Source: Gammaproteobacteria bacterium (lineage in GTDB: Bacteria; Pseudomonadota; Gammaproteobacteria; Chromatiales; Chromatiaceae). Taken from it: 64,000 bases of DNA. Under the pieces are notes generated by a model. That model was not told the DNA's origin. It saw nothing but the letters and a program-made list of their open reading frames with translations, and searched no databases. The first letter of the stretch is position 1; every line of letters starts with the position of its first letter. The DNA is taken from contig JASBTJ010000053.1 in the NCBI GenBank assembly GCA_030148485.1, positions 62,001 through 126,000 of the forward strand. Reading direction: 5' to 3'. The position numbers were made by a program, and so were the translations under genes. Positions 48,250-58,686 of this stretch are shown here, piece after piece.

Positions 48250-48426
48250 TCAGTCCGCTTTGTCGACCACCTTACGGCCACGATAGAAGCCATCGGGCGT
48301 AACGTGGTGACGCAGGTGGGTCTCGCCGGAGGTGCTGTCGATGGACAGGGTTTCTCCGGTCAAGGCATCGTGGGAGCGACGCATGCCACGCTTGGAAGGG
48401 GTCTTGCGATTTTGTTGGACCGCCAT
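48250..48426 (-). CDS. rpmF: 50S ribosomal protein L32
   Basis: A 58-residue basic protein reading [20 protein letters not shown] at the N-terminus, then [19 protein letters not shown] and a GRKVV tail: the standard L32 sequence. It is the cysteine-free form, so it needs no zinc. It lies 25 bases after yceD and precedes plsX, its universal position in this group. Confidence 0.97.
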   Translation of the reverse strand: MAVQQNRKTPSKRGMRRSHDALTGETLSIDSTSGETHLRHHVTPDGFYRGRKVVDKAD

Positions 48427-48451
48427 CTGGGGTATCTCCTAAAAATTCGGT

Positions 48452-48985
48452 TCAGTCGTCTTTTTTGGACCCCTTGAGGTCCGCCAAAACAGCAAAGGGA
48501 TTTTCCCGTTGCAACGCCGTTTCCGGCTCTATTTCCGACATTGACCAGTCGGCGGGGTCTTCCCGGCAATCCTCGGCGGGATGCAGGGGAGCCACCGGCA
48601 AGGCCAGTATCAACTCGTCCTCGATCACGCTCGCCAGCCGCAACCTCGGCTCTTCCAGCAACAGCGGATCGTATGCGTCCGGCAGCTGGGCTGCCTGTTC
48701 CTCGCTGGTCACGATACCCAACTGGAACGCCACGCTGACCGGCAATTGCATCGGGCCCATGCAGCGTTGGCAGGTGACCACCAATTGCGCATCGGCCGTT
48801 CCGCGAATGCGCGGTCGGCGCTGTTCGTCCCGATCACAATCGATGCGGTAACCGACGTCGCCGTCCGGTGCCGCCAAAGTGCTGGCCAGCCGTGGCAAAT
48901 CGGCCAGTTTCAAACGCCCCTCGAACGACTGCGCGGCATCGCACAATCCAAAGGGGTCCACACGCTCCGGCAATTCGGACGACAT
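48452..48985 (-). CDS. yceD: DUF177 protein YceD
   Basis: The 177-residue protein has the DUF177 core with CQRCMGPMQLPV and a C-terminal NPFAVLADLKG motif. YceD is tied to 23S rRNA accumulation and is cotranscribed with rpmF. In E. coli it is next to yceF; here oadGAB separates the two. Confidence 0.9.
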   Translation of the reverse strand: MSSELPERVDPFGLCDAAQSFEGRLKLADLPRLASTLAAPDGDVGYRIDCDRDEQRRPRIRGTADAQLVVTCQRCMGPMQLPVSVAFQLGIVTSEEQAAQLPDAYDPLLLEEPRLRLASVIEDELILALPVAPLHPAEDCREDPADWSMSEIEPETALQRENPFAVLADLKGSKKDD

Positions 48986-49062
48986 AAGCGCGGAATGGTA
49001 TTGAATTCACCGTGTTAAGTCAAAGACAGGATGCGTTAATGTGCGGGCCGTCCGTTTGCGGA

Positions 49063-50199
49063 TCAACCCCCGACCACGGCAAGCAAAACCCCTGCTGCGA
49101 CGGCGGACCCTATCACCCCCGCGACGTTCGGGCCCATGGCATGCATCAGCAGGAAGTTGTGGGGATTGGCGTCCAGCCCCACCTTGTTGACCACCCGCGC
49201 CGCCATTGGTACCGCGGAGACGCCGGCGGCGCCGATCAACGGGTTCACCTTGCCTCCTGAGACACGGTGCATGGCCTTCCCCATCAGTACCCCGCTGGCA
49301 GTCCCGATGCAGAACGCGAAGGCGCCCAGCGCCAATATCCCTAAGGTTTCGAGGGTCAAAAACTTGTCCGCGGAAAGTTTCGACCCCACCGCGAGCCCCA
49401 GGAACAAGGTGACAATGTTGATGATTTCATTTTGCGCCGCCTTGGACAGCCGCTCCACCACCCCGGCCTCGCGTAGGAGATTGCCGAAGGTCAGCATGCC
49501 GATCAACGGTGCGGCGGATGGGAGAAAGGCGACGCACAGTGCCAGTACGGTGAACGGGAAGAGGATTTTCTCCGTCCGCGTGACCGGCCGCAATTGACTC
49601 ATCTCCACCCGACGCTCCCGCTCGGAGGTAAGCAAGCGCATGATGGGCGGCTGGATGATGGGCACCAGTGCCATATAGGAATAGGCCGCCACCGCGATCG
49701 CACCGAGCAGATCCGGCGCCAGCCGCGACGCCAGAAAAATCGCCGTGGGCCCGTCGGCACCACCGATGATGGCGATGGCGGAGGCGTCGGCCAGCGTGTA
49801 ATCGAATCCTGGTATCGCATTGAGCGCCAGGGCCCCGATCAAGGTGACGAAAATACCAAACTGGGCAGCGGCACCAAGTAACAAGGTGGAGGGCCGGGCA
49901 ATGAGCGCGGAAAAGTCCGTCAGCGCACCCACCCCCATGAAGATCAGCAGCGGGAACACACCGGTTTCGATACCGACATGGTAAATGTAGCCCAATAACC
50001 CCTCAGGACCGGCAATGCCCGCCACAGGGATGTTGCTGAGGATGGCGCCGAAACCGATGGGCACCAGCAACAGGGGCTCGAATCGCCTGGCCACCGCCAA
50101 CCACACGAGCAGACAGCCGACGAGCATCATGAACAACTGGCCCCAGCCGAGGTTGGCGATCCCCATGGACCGCCAAAGTGCGTCGAGACTGCCGTCCAT
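49063..50199 (-). CDS. oadB: Na+-transporting oxaloacetate decarboxylase, beta subunit
   Basis: OadB, 378 residues, has about nine membrane helices and carries out carboxybiotin decarboxylation coupled to Na+ export. Family motifs [35 protein letters not shown] and [18 protein letters not shown] are all present. The ATG overlaps the oadA stop (TGATG). A Na+ gradient made this way would couple oxaloacetate catabolism to transport or motility. Confidence 0.95.
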   Translation of the reverse strand: MDGSLDALWRSMGIANLGWGQLFMMLVGCLLVWLAVARRFEPLLLVPIGFGAILSNIPVAGIAGPEGLLGYIYHVGIETGVFPLLIFMGVGALTDFSALIARPSTLLLGAAAQFGIFVTLIGALALNAIPGFDYTLADASAIAIIGGADGPTAIFLASRLAPDLLGAIAVAAYSYMALVPIIQPPIMRLLTSERERRVEMSQLRPVTRTEKILFPFTVLALCVAFLPSAAPLIGMLTFGNLLREAGVVERLSKAAQNEIINIVTLFLGLAVGSKLSADKFLTLETLGILALGAFAFCIGTASGVLMGKAMHRVSGGKVNPLIGAAGVSAVPMAARVVNKVGLDANPHNFLLMHAMGPNVAGVIGSAVAAGVLLAVVGG

Positions 50200-51974
50200 C
50201 AGGCGAGGGTCAACAGGGCGTCGCCGACCTGGACGGCATCCCCTTCCTTGACGTGCACATCACCGACAGTCCCGTCGGACGGCGCCCGCACCTCGGTTTC
50301 CATCTTCATCGCCTCGAGGATCATGATCACGTCACCGGCACGCACCGGCCGCCCCTTTGCCACATGCACCTTGAAGATGTTTCCCGCCAGCGGCGCCGGC
50401 ACGACCTGCCCGGTCGATGAGGCCGAAGCACCGCGTACTGGCGCAGAACCCGGCTCGATCCGGGCGACCGCACCACCGGGGGCGACCGTCACGCTATAGG
50501 CGTGTCCGTCAACGATGACCTGATAGTTCTCCGGCGCAGCGGCCGCTGCCGTCGCAGCCGGTTCGATTCCGGATTCCTCGTCATTGGGCAGCGGCTCGAA
50601 GGCGTCCGGGTCATGTCGATTGGCCAGGTACTTCAAGCCCACCTGTGGAAACTGCGCGTAGATCAGCACATCCTCCACCAAGCGGTCGGACAACTCGATG
50701 CCCTGCTCCGCGGCTGCGGTGGTCAGCGCGTGTGTAAGCTTGTCCATTTCCGGCGGCAACAGATCGGCAGGCCGACAATCGATCACCTGGCCGCCGTCTG
50801 TAAGCGCGCGAGCCTGCAACTGCTTGTCCACCGGCGCTGCCGTCGCACCGTACTCACCGCGCAACACGCCCGCCGCCTCTTTGGTCAGGGTCTTGTAGCG
50901 CTCGCCGGTAAGCACATTGATGACCGCCTGGGTGCCAACGATCTGTGAGGTGGGTGTGACCAGCGGGATGAAACCGAGGTCCTGACGCACCTTGGGTATC
51001 TCTGCCAGCACCGCGTCCATCTTGTCGCCCGCGCGCTGTTCACGAAGCTGGTTTTCCATGTTCGTCAACATGCCGACGGGGACCTGGGCGACCAGGATGC
51101 GCGAATCCACGCCCCGCAGTGCACCCTCGAATCGGGCGTATTTCTTCCGCACCTTGCGAAAATACGCCGCGATATCCTCCAGCGCATCGAGATCCAATCC
51201 GGTATCGCGCTCGGTACCCTGCATGATCGCCACCAGGGATTCGGTGGCTGAATGCCCATAGGTATGGGACATGGACGAAATCGCGGTATCGACACCATCG
51301 ACGCCCGCTTCCGCCGCCTTGAGGGCGGTTGCGGTACTCATGCCCGTGGTGGCATGGGAATGCAGGTGCACCGGGATGCCACAGTCGTCCTTCAAACGAC
51401 TGACCAGTTCAAAGCCGACGTACGGTTTGAGCAACCCCGCCATATCCTTGATGCAAATGGAATGGCAGCCCATGTCCTCCAAACGCTTGCCCATGTCGGC
51501 AAACCCCTGCACGGAGTGCACTGGGCTCTCGGTAAAGCAGATGGTGCCTTGCGCGTGTTTGCCCACGGCCAGCGTGGCCTTCACCGCAGTCTGCAGATTG
51601 CGCACGTCGTTCATGGCGTCGAAGATGCGGAACACGTCCATGCCGTTTTCGGCCGCCTTCTCGACGAAGGCCTCCACCACATCGTCGGCATAATGCCGGT
51701 AGCCAAGCAGATTCTGACCACGCAACAGCATCTGTTGCCGGGTATTCGGCATGGCGGCCTTGAGCTGCCGGAGACGCTCCCACGGGTCCTCGCCAAGAAA
51801 CCGGATGCACGCATCGAAGGTGGCACCACCCCAGGACTCGACCGACCAGAAACCCACCTGATCGAGCTGTTCCGCAATGGGCAGCATATCGGCAGTGCGC
51901 AGACGGGTTGCGAACAACGACTGATGCGCATCCCGCAGCACGACCTCGGTCAGGGCAAGTCTTCCAGCCGTCAT
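50199..51974 (-). CDS. oadA: Oxaloacetate decarboxylase, alpha subunit (biotin-containing)
   Basis: The 591-residue subunit has an N-terminal carboxyltransferase TIM barrel ([19 protein letters not shown], the metal-binding [10 protein letters not shown]), a conserved PYC_OADA helical domain, an Ala-rich linker (near 490) and a biotinyl domain with Lys557 in EAMKMETE. It transfers the carboxyl group from oxaloacetate to biotin. ATG 51974 follows GGAG at seven bases. Confidence 0.95.
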   Translation of the reverse strand: MTAGRLALTEVVLRDAHQSLFATRLRTADMLPIAEQLDQVGFWSVESWGGATFDACIRFLGEDPWERLRQLKAAMPNTRQQMLLRGQNLLGYRHYADDVVEAFVEKAAENGMDVFRIFDAMNDVRNLQTAVKATLAVGKHAQGTICFTESPVHSVQGFADMGKRLEDMGCHSICIKDMAGLLKPYVGFELVSRLKDDCGIPVHLHSHATTGMSTATALKAAEAGVDGVDTAISSMSHTYGHSATESLVAIMQGTERDTGLDLDALEDIAAYFRKVRKKYARFEGALRGVDSRILVAQVPVGMLTNMENQLREQRAGDKMDAVLAEIPKVRQDLGFIPLVTPTSQIVGTQAVINVLTGERYKTLTKEAAGVLRGEYGATAAPVDKQLQARALTDGGQVIDCRPADLLPPEMDKLTHALTTAAAEQGIELSDRLVEDVLIYAQFPQVGLKYLANRHDPDAFEPLPNDEESGIEPAATAAAAAPENYQVIVDGHAYSVTVAPGGAVARIEPGSAPVRGASASSTGQVVPAPLAGNIFKVHVAKGRPVRAGDVIMILEAMKMETEVRAPSDGTVGDVHVKEGDAVQVGDALLTLA

Positions 51975-52005
51975 CTGTCTGCTCCAACCCGCCACGGACG
52001 GGGTT

Positions 52006-52251
52006 TCAGTTGCGATGTTCAGCCCGATAGCGGGCCACTGCGGCACTGACCACCGCGATCAGGGCACGGTCCACCCCGACAGGCCTCGCGGCAGGCGGCT
52101 CGGAGACCGATGACTCCTCCCGGTGGATACGCTGGGACATCCAGGACATGACCTTGACTGCCAGCACCAAAAGGATCAGGAAGCTGAACACGATACCCAT
52201 GCCCAACAGCAGCAGTTCCCCACCCATGGCGAGCAGATCCACCAGCGGCAT
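52006..52251 (-). CDS. oadG: Oxaloacetate decarboxylase, gamma subunit
   Basis: OadG, 81 residues, has one membrane helix (about 12-33, [20 protein letters not shown]) and a short polar tail; gamma subunits join alpha to beta. AAGGAG six bases before ATG 52251 decides the start. It is first in oadGAB and divergent from maf/yceF. Confidence 0.88.
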   Translation of the reverse strand: MPLVDLLAMGGELLLLGMGIVFSFLILLVLAVKVMSWMSQRIHREESSVSEPPAARPVGVDRALIAVVSAAVARYRAEHRN

Positions 52252-52446
52252 TCGCAGCTCCTTGGCCCGTTGGCCGGGTAAGTCCCTGTCGCCTTGAAAC
52301 GGCGCACAAAACACCATGATTTCTACCGAGGCGCAGGCATTTTGTCAAGAAAATGTAGTACTTACGTGAGGCATAGGCACCGCCACGCTGGCCGGTCTGG
52401 TAGACTGGATGCATTCCGTAATCCTCGCGTAAGGCGCCGACCCCGC

Positions 52447-53028
52447 ATGACCCGTTCCCTGGTACTCGCATCGACTTCGCCGTTCCGACGGGGTTTGCTG
52501 GAAAAGCTTCATCTACCGTTCGACGTGTGCGCCCCGCAAGTCGACGAATCACGGCTACCGGATGAACCCGCTGCGGAGCTGGTGGTTCGCTTGGCGCGGG
52601 CCAAGGCTCGTGCCTGCGCCGGCGGCCATTCCGATGCGCTGATCATCGGTTCCGACCAGGTCGCCTGCGTAGATGGTCGGATCCTGGGCAAACCCGGCGA
52701 CCGCGAACGGGCCATCGAGCAATTGCAACATGCGGCCGGCAAGGTGGTGACCTTCCATACCGGGTTATGCCTACTGGACGCACGTGATGACCACGAACAG
52801 TGGGTATGCGAACCCTACCGGGTCCACTTTCGCCAGCTCGACCCGGCACGGATCGCCCGCTATGTCGATCGGGAAAAGCCCTTCGATTGTGCCGGGAGCT
52901 TCAAATCGGAAGGCTTTGGTATCACCCTGTTCAAGCGTCTGGAAGGCGACGATCCCAATGCGCTGGTAGGGCTGCCAGTGATCCGACTGGTCGCCATGCT
53001 GGAACAACGCGGCGTCTCGCTACCCTGA
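52447..53028 (+). CDS. yceF: Maf-family nucleotide pyrophosphatase (YceF type)
   Basis: The 193-residue Maf protein opens with LVLASTSPFRRGLLEKL and has the DQVACVDGRILGKPG motif and the SFKSEGFGITLF C-terminal segment. YceF hydrolyses 7-methyl-GTP. In E. coli it is divergent from yceD-rpmF; here oadGAB lies between. It is convergent with xrtA, two bases apart. Confidence 0.92.
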   Translation: MTRSLVLASTSPFRRGLLEKLHLPFDVCAPQVDESRLPDEPAAELVVRLARAKARACAGGHSDALIIGSDQVACVDGRILGKPGDRERAIEQLQHAAGKVVTFHTGLCLLDARDDHEQWVCEPYRVHFRQLDPARIARYVDREKPFDCAGSFKSEGFGITLFKRLEGDDPNALVGLPVIRLVAMLEQRGVSLP

Positions 53029-53030
53029 GT

Positions 53031-54578
53031 TCAATCGCCGTAGGGAGCATCCAGCGCAGCGACGATATCGGGCAGGGCCTGCGCGGCGAATGACTGCAGG
53101 GTCGCATCCGGCGTGGCCCCGTCACCACCTTCGCGCGTGACGATCATGATAAAGGCGCCGTCCCTGCGACCATCCGTCAACAGGGCCAACGCCTGATACC
53201 ACTTGCCGACGTACTCGTTCACTGCGCTGAGATCGCCGAGTCGATACCAGAACGCACCGCGCAGCTGCTCGGATGCCTCGCCCAACAGCGACATCTGCGT
53301 GCGGGCGATACGGGCGACGGGGACCTCAAACGCGCGGCCATCGACGCTCAACGGGATACGGTGATGACCCACGATGCGCCAGTGCTCGTCGGCACGGCGG
53401 TCGAGCAACCGGTTTTCGCTGCTGATCACTTCATGCCCCTGCCGTTGCACGAAATATATGCCCAACACCAGGCTGACACGCTGCCCTTGCTTCACGTAAT
53501 CCACATGCAGGGCCTGATCGGCACCACCCAATGCCAGCGGCCATCGCAGCGTCGGCTCACCGTCAAGGCGCCATCCACCGGCCTCGACCGGCAGCACCAC
53601 TTGCGCTTGGGTCGCCGATACCGCTGACAATGCGCCCGTGGTGGTGCGGGCACCGACAAAGATCACTACCGTCGCCAGGAACACAGCGGCAGCCGCAACC
53701 GACGAGCCACCACCGCTGGAAACCGCCCCGCTCTGATCGGGTTCCGTCGCGGCCGTATCCTGCTCGACCCAGAAATTGCCCAGCCAGAACAACAAAAACA
53801 TCACCAGGCCAAAGAACACCCAACCGTAGATCAGATGATCCACACCGACCGCCAGACGCATGTCGCTGAGGTGCCCGATCATCACGATCATGTAGGCGCG
53901 CAGCCCGTTGGCGATAATCGGCACGATAATCGCCAACGCAATGAATAGCAGGCGGCGCCATAGTGATCGGTAAGTCAGATAGGCATACAGCAAGCCCAGG
54001 GTGAACGAGGCGATCAGATACCGCACACCACTGCACGCCTCCACGACCGACCAATTGCCGCTTGGAATCACGAAAAACAGGCCTTCCCGGTACACGGGGA
54101 CCCCGGTGAGTTCCAACAGCCAAACCGTGAAGTCCGCGGTGAAATCCATCATCGGCGGAACCAGGCTATCGCCCATGGGCACCATCAGGAACAGGAACGC
54201 CAGGGGGAACGCCAGCACCCGCGCCGCGCGATGCCCGATCAATGCCCACAAGGCCGATGTCCACAACCCGATCAACGCCAGTTGTTCGCCAACCTGCACA
54301 CCCAGCAACCGACTCATGATCCATAACCCGGCCGCGATCACGGTGAACAGCAGCACCGGGATCGCTGGAACCGGCACAATGGCCTCCAGCCGTGCCCGCT
54401 CCCGCCACACCAGCCAAAGACTGATCGGCGCGATGAGAAACCCGTGACTGTAGGTTTCGATATCCGCCCAGGTATCGACCATGGTGCTGAAGGTGGGCCA
54501 GAACAGCCCCAGCACGGCCAATGTCACCAAGCCACAGGCGACGGCTGTCTCCCGCCACGCCGAAGTCAGCCGGATCAC
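53031..54578 (-). CDS. xrtA: Exosortase A fused to an EpsI domain
   Basis: The 515-residue protein has an exosortase membrane domain of about eight helices with catalytic Cys182 (EACSGVRY), Arg227 (NGLRAY) and His248 (DHLIYGW), then a C-terminal EpsI domain (about 315-510). Exosortase A cleaves and sorts PEP-CTERM proteins and is found with exopolysaccharide genes. GTG 54578 overlaps the stop of the upstream glycosyltransferase. No PEP-CTERM substrate is encoded in the window. Confidence 0.93.
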   Translation of the reverse strand: MIRLTSAWRETAVACGLVTLAVLGLFWPTFSTMVDTWADIETYSHGFLIAPISLWLVWRERARLEAIVPVPAIPVLLFTVIAAGLWIMSRLLGVQVGEQLALIGLWTSALWALIGHRAARVLAFPLAFLFLMVPMGDSLVPPMMDFTADFTVWLLELTGVPVYREGLFFVIPSGNWSVVEACSGVRYLIASFTLGLLYAYLTYRSLWRRLLFIALAIIVPIIANGLRAYMIVMIGHLSDMRLAVGVDHLIYGWVFFGLVMFLLFWLGNFWVEQDTAATEPDQSGAVSSGGGSSVAAAAVFLATVVIFVGARTTTGALSAVSATQAQVVLPVEAGGWRLDGEPTLRWPLALGGADQALHVDYVKQGQRVSLVLGIYFVQRQGHEVISSENRLLDRRADEHWRIVGHHRIPLSVDGRAFEVPVARIARTQMSLLGEASEQLRGAFWYRLGDLSAVNEYVGKWYQALALLTDGRRDGAFIMIVTREGGDGATPDATLQSFAAQALPDIVAALDAPYGD

Positions 54579-55804
54579 GCGCTTGCCTCCCCGCGGTTCG
54601 GCTCCAGGGCTTCCGACACGCGGGACAGACTGGCATCCCAACGGAAGTCACGCTCGACCAAGTGTCGTGCCGTCCGCCCGATACGAGCGGCAAGTTCGCG
54701 GTCGTCGATCAATCGACCGATCGCGGCAGCGAATGATTCTGCCGCGTCCGCCACCAGCAGATGCTGTTCCGGGTGGGCGTCGATGCCTTCCAGCGCCGCG
54801 GGAGAGACCACAACGGGTTTTCCAATGGCCATGGCCTCGAGCACCTTGTTCTGGATGCCGCGCGCCACCCGAAGCGGGGCCACTGCCACCGTGGCATGTT
54901 GCAGCCATGGGCGCACGTCCGGGACACGCCCGGCCAGTGATACGCCTGGCTGACGCGCCAGTTCAACGAGTGCAGGTCCGGCACCGCCACCGACGATATG
55001 GAGATGAGTCCGCGGATGGCGACTACGCACCAACGGAAGCACCTCCCGAACAAACCACTGCACCGCATCGATATTGGGCCAGTAGTCCATTGCACCGGTG
55101 AACACCAACGGCACCTGTTGCCCGTCATACGGGTTATCAAACGTCGGCTTCGCGTTGAAAAACTCCAGATCGACACCGTTGCTTGCATGATCGACCCGGT
55201 CGGCCTGACGCGGCGCCAGGGACTTGAACAGATCCGCTTCGGCCGCCGAGACGAACATGCTGGCATCACACGCCGCAGCAACGCGACGCTCGAAACACAA
55301 CAAGCGCCGGCCTTCACGGCGATACAGCCAGGACATGGGCCAGCGGTGACGGGTGGCGTACTGGCGCCATTTGTCGGAGTCCACGTCGACGAAATCGACG
55401 ACGCGAACCAGACCTCGATGTGAGTCGGCAAGGACGTACTGGGCCATCGCGCCGGAGAATATCAACACGCGACTGATATCGTGTTCGGCAACCACCCGGT
55501 CCACCCAGGCCTGCATCGCGTCGTCCCGGTAATAAGGTACGGTCAACGGCTGCCCGCGCAGCAACCCCGTCAGGCTGCGCAACTTCGCCAACCTGGGCGA
55601 CAACGGTCTGAGAAACTTGCCTGTGCAGTAGTCGTCCAGCACGTCCGCATGGGCTGCATCGGCAGGATCGTCGACGAAGGCGCCCAGGTAGATGCGGTAC
55701 CCTGAGGCAAGGTGTTTGAGCAGGTTGAAGGACCTGATCTTGTCACCCTTGTTCGGGGGGTACGGGATGCGGTGTGCGAGAAACAGCAAGGCCGGGCGTG
55801 TCAT
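54575..55804 (-). CDS. Glycosyltransferase of the XrtA exopolysaccharide locus
   Basis: The 409-residue GT-B enzyme has the N-terminal HRIPYPPNKGDKIRSFNLL segment of the PEP-CTERM-associated sugar transferase family and a GT1-like donor site (VFTGAMDYWPN, IVGGG, APLRVARGIQNKVLEAMAIGKPVV). It would add a sugar to the repeat unit. It overlaps xrtA by four bases and lies four bases after the FemAB-like gene. Confidence 0.88.
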   Translation of the reverse strand: MTRPALLFLAHRIPYPPNKGDKIRSFNLLKHLASGYRIYLGAFVDDPADAAHADVLDDYCTGKFLRPLSPRLAKLRSLTGLLRGQPLTVPYYRDDAMQAWVDRVVAEHDISRVLIFSGAMAQYVLADSHRGLVRVVDFVDVDSDKWRQYATRHRWPMSWLYRREGRRLLCFERRVAAACDASMFVSAAEADLFKSLAPRQADRVDHASNGVDLEFFNAKPTFDNPYDGQQVPLVFTGAMDYWPNIDAVQWFVREVLPLVRSRHPRTHLHIVGGGAGPALVELARQPGVSLAGRVPDVRPWLQHATVAVAPLRVARGIQNKVLEAMAIGKPVVVSPAALEGIDAHPEQHLLVADAAESFAAAIGRLIDDRELAARIGRTARHLVERDFRWDASLSRVSEALEPNRGEASA

Positions 55805-55808
55805 CGAA

Positions 55809-56840
55809 TTACCCGAGGTACGGTGACAACCGCGGACCGATCAGGTTGGCCAGCGGCAACGGCAGGCGTTTCCAAGCATCGATGAAGAGTCGGTACTTGG
55901 GGTTGTTCGGGTTGACTTCCGGCATCCGCTGAGCCGTGACCAGATGGTACTCGTAGGCGAGCGCTTGCGGTTCAAACCCCCAGTTCTTTTTGAAGCTGAA
56001 GGCCCCGGTACCGGACTTGCTGCGACCAAAATCGAAAACCCTGGCACCCCGTTTGACGGCCTCCTGCATGAGCGCCCAGTACATGAAATCGTTACCCGCC
56101 ACCGCGCGGGCCTGGATGCGGCTGCCGCCGTAGTAAGGCAACACCTGGTCGCGGAACCAAAAGCTCATGACGGCGGCGATTTCCTGGCCTTCGTGCCGCA
56201 CATGCAGCAGATCGCAGCGATCGCCGAAGACCTCCTTGAGCATGCGGAAGTATCGCCGCGGAAACACCGGCGTGCCCAGATTGCGGACGCTTTCGGCATA
56301 GACGTCGAAAAAGGCGTCCACGTCATTGTCGACATGGGCTTGCAGACCCGCCTTGATACCCTTGCGCACCATGGCCCGCTGCTTTCGGGGGATGGCCTTG
56401 AGGTTGTCGTCATCGTTGTCCGCGATGTCTTTTCGGAACGTGACGTACAAGTCCTTGCGCGGCCATTCGGCGTTGGTCTGATGCTGGTAGCGTATCTCCA
56501 GCGCGTCGACTCTTAACCGCTCCGCCAGATCGCAGGCATGGCGCTGGAGCGCATTGGCAACCTGCTGGTCGACGCCCAACGGGCCGCCATAGACAGCGAA
56601 AGGCAGCGATGTCAGGGTGTCGCCGAACAATCGGCTGCGGACGCGCACCACGGGCATCACGCCGAGCACCTTGCCTGCGTCTTCCGCGATCAGATAGTGC
56701 ACCGGATGTTTGAAGGCCCGTGTGATGACCTCGCGCCACCCCCAAAGATGGAAGAAGGTGGCATCGGCATGGCCGGCAACGAACTCATCCCATGCCGCGC
56801 CGTCGGCGTCGGAAACCGTGCGAATAACCGCTTCCGTCAT
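55809..56840 (-). CDS. FemAB-like acyltransferase of the XrtA locus
   Basis: This 343-residue protein has the GNAT/FemAB fold: an N-terminal WGWREVITRAF segment, SLPFAVYGGPLG, and a C-terminal FDFGRSKSGTGAFSFKKNWGFE motif. PEP-CTERM-associated FemAB-related proteins recur in exosortase-linked loci; the acceptor is unknown. ATG 56840 overlaps the deacetylase stop (ATGA), which sets the start. Confidence 0.88.
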   Translation of the reverse strand: MTEAVIRTVSDADGAAWDEFVAGHADATFFHLWGWREVITRAFKHPVHYLIAEDAGKVLGVMPVVRVRSRLFGDTLTSLPFAVYGGPLGVDQQVANALQRHACDLAERLRVDALEIRYQHQTNAEWPRKDLYVTFRKDIADNDDDNLKAIPRKQRAMVRKGIKAGLQAHVDNDVDAFFDVYAESVRNLGTPVFPRRYFRMLKEVFGDRCDLLHVRHEGQEIAAVMSFWFRDQVLPYYGGSRIQARAVAGNDFMYWALMQEAVKRGARVFDFGRSKSGTGAFSFKKNWGFEPQALAYEYHLVTAQRMPEVNPNNPKYRLFIDAWKRLPLPLANLIGPRLSPYLG

Positions 56841-57706
56841 GTCACTGTCGCTCGGGCGGGCTCGTAGAGCACTTGATCCATACGTCCCCAGGAAAAGTCC
56901 CGCAACAACCGGGCAAGTCGCGACTCGGTGCGGGACAGATTCAGATAATGACGAAACCGGGTACGGGCATCCAGTCCGTCCCGACGCGGTTGATCGGGAT
57001 CGATTTCCCACGGGTGGAAGTAGAAAATCGCGCTCTGCCCCTCACGACGGTTGACGCGGCGCAGCGCCCAACGGGTGACTCCGTAAGGTAGCAGTCTGAA
57101 CCACCCGCCACCGGCGCAGGGAAAATTGCGCGACCCCAGCTTGACCGTGGTGACAGGAAACTCCCAGAAGTCATCCTGGTGTGGACGAAACCCGAACCGT
57201 GGCGCGCCGGGCATGCCATACAAATCGTGCTTGATGGGAAAAATGCTCGAACTGTAGTGGTATCCGGCGTCCTGAAGCACCTTCAATGCCCACAGATTGG
57301 ATTCGCCGATGGAGTAACTGGCGGCACGATAGCCTTTGACCTGCACGCCGCTAACGTCCTCCAGCAGCGCCTTGGTACGGGCCACGTCGGCCGCAAAATC
57401 GTCCGGCCCCTGTTCCGTGACCCGCACGTGGGACCAACCGTGGCTTGCCAGCTCGTGACCCTCCTCGACCAACCGACGCACAAGCTGCGGGTAGCGTTCG
57501 GCAACCCAGCCCAAGGTAAAAAACGTGGCATGTGTATCGTTGGCCGCGAATAGGTCCAGGATGCGATGCATGTTGGCTTCCACACGGCATTCCTGACTAT
57601 CCCACGCCGCCTTGTCCACATACCGCTCGAACGCGGAAACCTGGAAATAATCCTCGACATCCACGGTCATCGCGTTTTTCGGCGCCATCGCGTCAGTCAT
57701 CGACAT
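56837..57706 (-). CDS. Polysaccharide deacetylase of the XrtA locus (DUF3473 type)
   Basis: The 289-residue NodB-fold enzyme has the first catalytic Asp in MTVDVEDYFQV, the metal-binding HGWSHV segment, GYRAASYSI and the C-terminal FYFHPWEID motif of the DUF3473 extension. It would remove acetyl groups from the exopolysaccharide. Lacking a signal peptide, it would act in the cytoplasm. It overlaps the ATPase gene by 14 bases. Confidence 0.9.
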   Translation of the reverse strand: MSMTDAMAPKNAMTVDVEDYFQVSAFERYVDKAAWDSQECRVEANMHRILDLFAANDTHATFFTLGWVAERYPQLVRRLVEEGHELASHGWSHVRVTEQGPDDFAADVARTKALLEDVSGVQVKGYRAASYSIGESNLWALKVLQDAGYHYSSSIFPIKHDLYGMPGAPRFGFRPHQDDFWEFPVTTVKLGSRNFPCAGGGWFRLLPYGVTRWALRRVNRREGQSAIFYFHPWEIDPDQPRRDGLDARTRFRHYLNLSRTESRLARLLRDFSWGRMDQVLYEPARATVT

Positions 57707-58682
57707 CGCCCTCGACTTGCAGCATCAGCAGTTTTTTGAGGAGCTGTGCATGCTTGCGTTGGCGATCGGCAACCCGTTTGACAGACGCCTCCAGGCTGGC
57801 CAGGCGATCCTGGGTTTCCACCGCGTCCTCGTCAGCCAACTGCACCGGCTGGGGCATGAGCTCGCCGCCCAGCTCCGACTGTACTTCCGCGGCCACGGTT
57901 TCGGCTTGCGATCTGGTGATCCGGGTCAGCTCCTCGATCGCCCCGAATAGCAGCAGACGATCGACCAGGGTGTTGACCCGCCGCGGGATGCCCCCGGTAG
58001 CGTCCAACAACACCTCGTAGACGCCGTCATCAAGTTCGGGATTTCCCTTCCAACCGACACAGGACAGACGATGCTCGACATAGGCACGCAGTTCGTCAAT
58101 GTCCAGTGGCTCCAGATGACAGGCGGCGATGATGCGCTGACGGACCTGTTCCATTTCGGCACGCTGGATGGTGTCCTTGAGCTCCGCCTGACCCAACAGA
58201 AAGCTTTGCACCAGCGCCCGACCCTGATCGTCCTGGTAGTTGGACAACATGCGCAGCTCTTCGATGGTCCTCGGTGGCAGATTCTGTGCCTCGTCCACGA
58301 CGATCAGCACCCGCTTGCCTTCGTCCTTCCGGGCGCGGAAAAAGGCTTCGAGGTTGCGCAGCAGGGCCGCCTTGGTGAGGTGCTCGTGCTGTAAACCGAA
58401 CGCGGCATTGATCAGTCGCAGGATATCGTCCGCCTCGACCTGGGTGGACACCAGCTGAGCGGCGACCAGTTCGTCGTGCGGCAGCTCGGCGAACAGGTTG
58501 CGCGCCAGCATGGTCTTGCCGGTGCCGATGCCACCGGTGATGACGATGAAGCCCTCGCGCTGGCTCAGGCCATACCGTAGGTAGGCCATGGCGCGGTGAT
58601 GCGCCCGACTGTCGAAAAAGAACCGGGCATCCGGGCTCAACTGAAACGGCTTGCCGGTGAAGCCGTAATAATCCTGGTACAT
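57693..58682 (-). CDS. XrtA-associated ATPase (ExeA/GspA-like AAA protein)
   Basis: The 329-residue AAA-type ATPase begins MYQDYYGFTGKPFQLSPD, typical of the family, with Walker A GGIGTGKTML and Walker B VLIVVDEAQNLP. A C-terminal coiled segment with Arg/Gln-rich helices follows. Members are thought to energise export or assembly in PEP-CTERM loci. It starts four bases after the barrel gene. Confidence 0.9.
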   Translation of the reverse strand: MYQDYYGFTGKPFQLSPDARFFFDSRAHHRAMAYLRYGLSQREGFIVITGGIGTGKTMLARNLFAELPHDELVAAQLVSTQVEADDILRLINAAFGLQHEHLTKAALLRNLEAFFRARKDEGKRVLIVVDEAQNLPPRTIEELRMLSNYQDDQGRALVQSFLLGQAELKDTIQRAEMEQVRQRIIAACHLEPLDIDELRAYVEHRLSCVGWKGNPELDDGVYEVLLDATGGIPRRVNTLVDRLLLFGAIEELTRITRSQAETVAAEVQSELGGELMPQPVQLADEDAVETQDRLASLEASVKRVADRQRKHAQLLKKLLMLQVEGDVDD

Positions 58683-58686
58683 GGCT

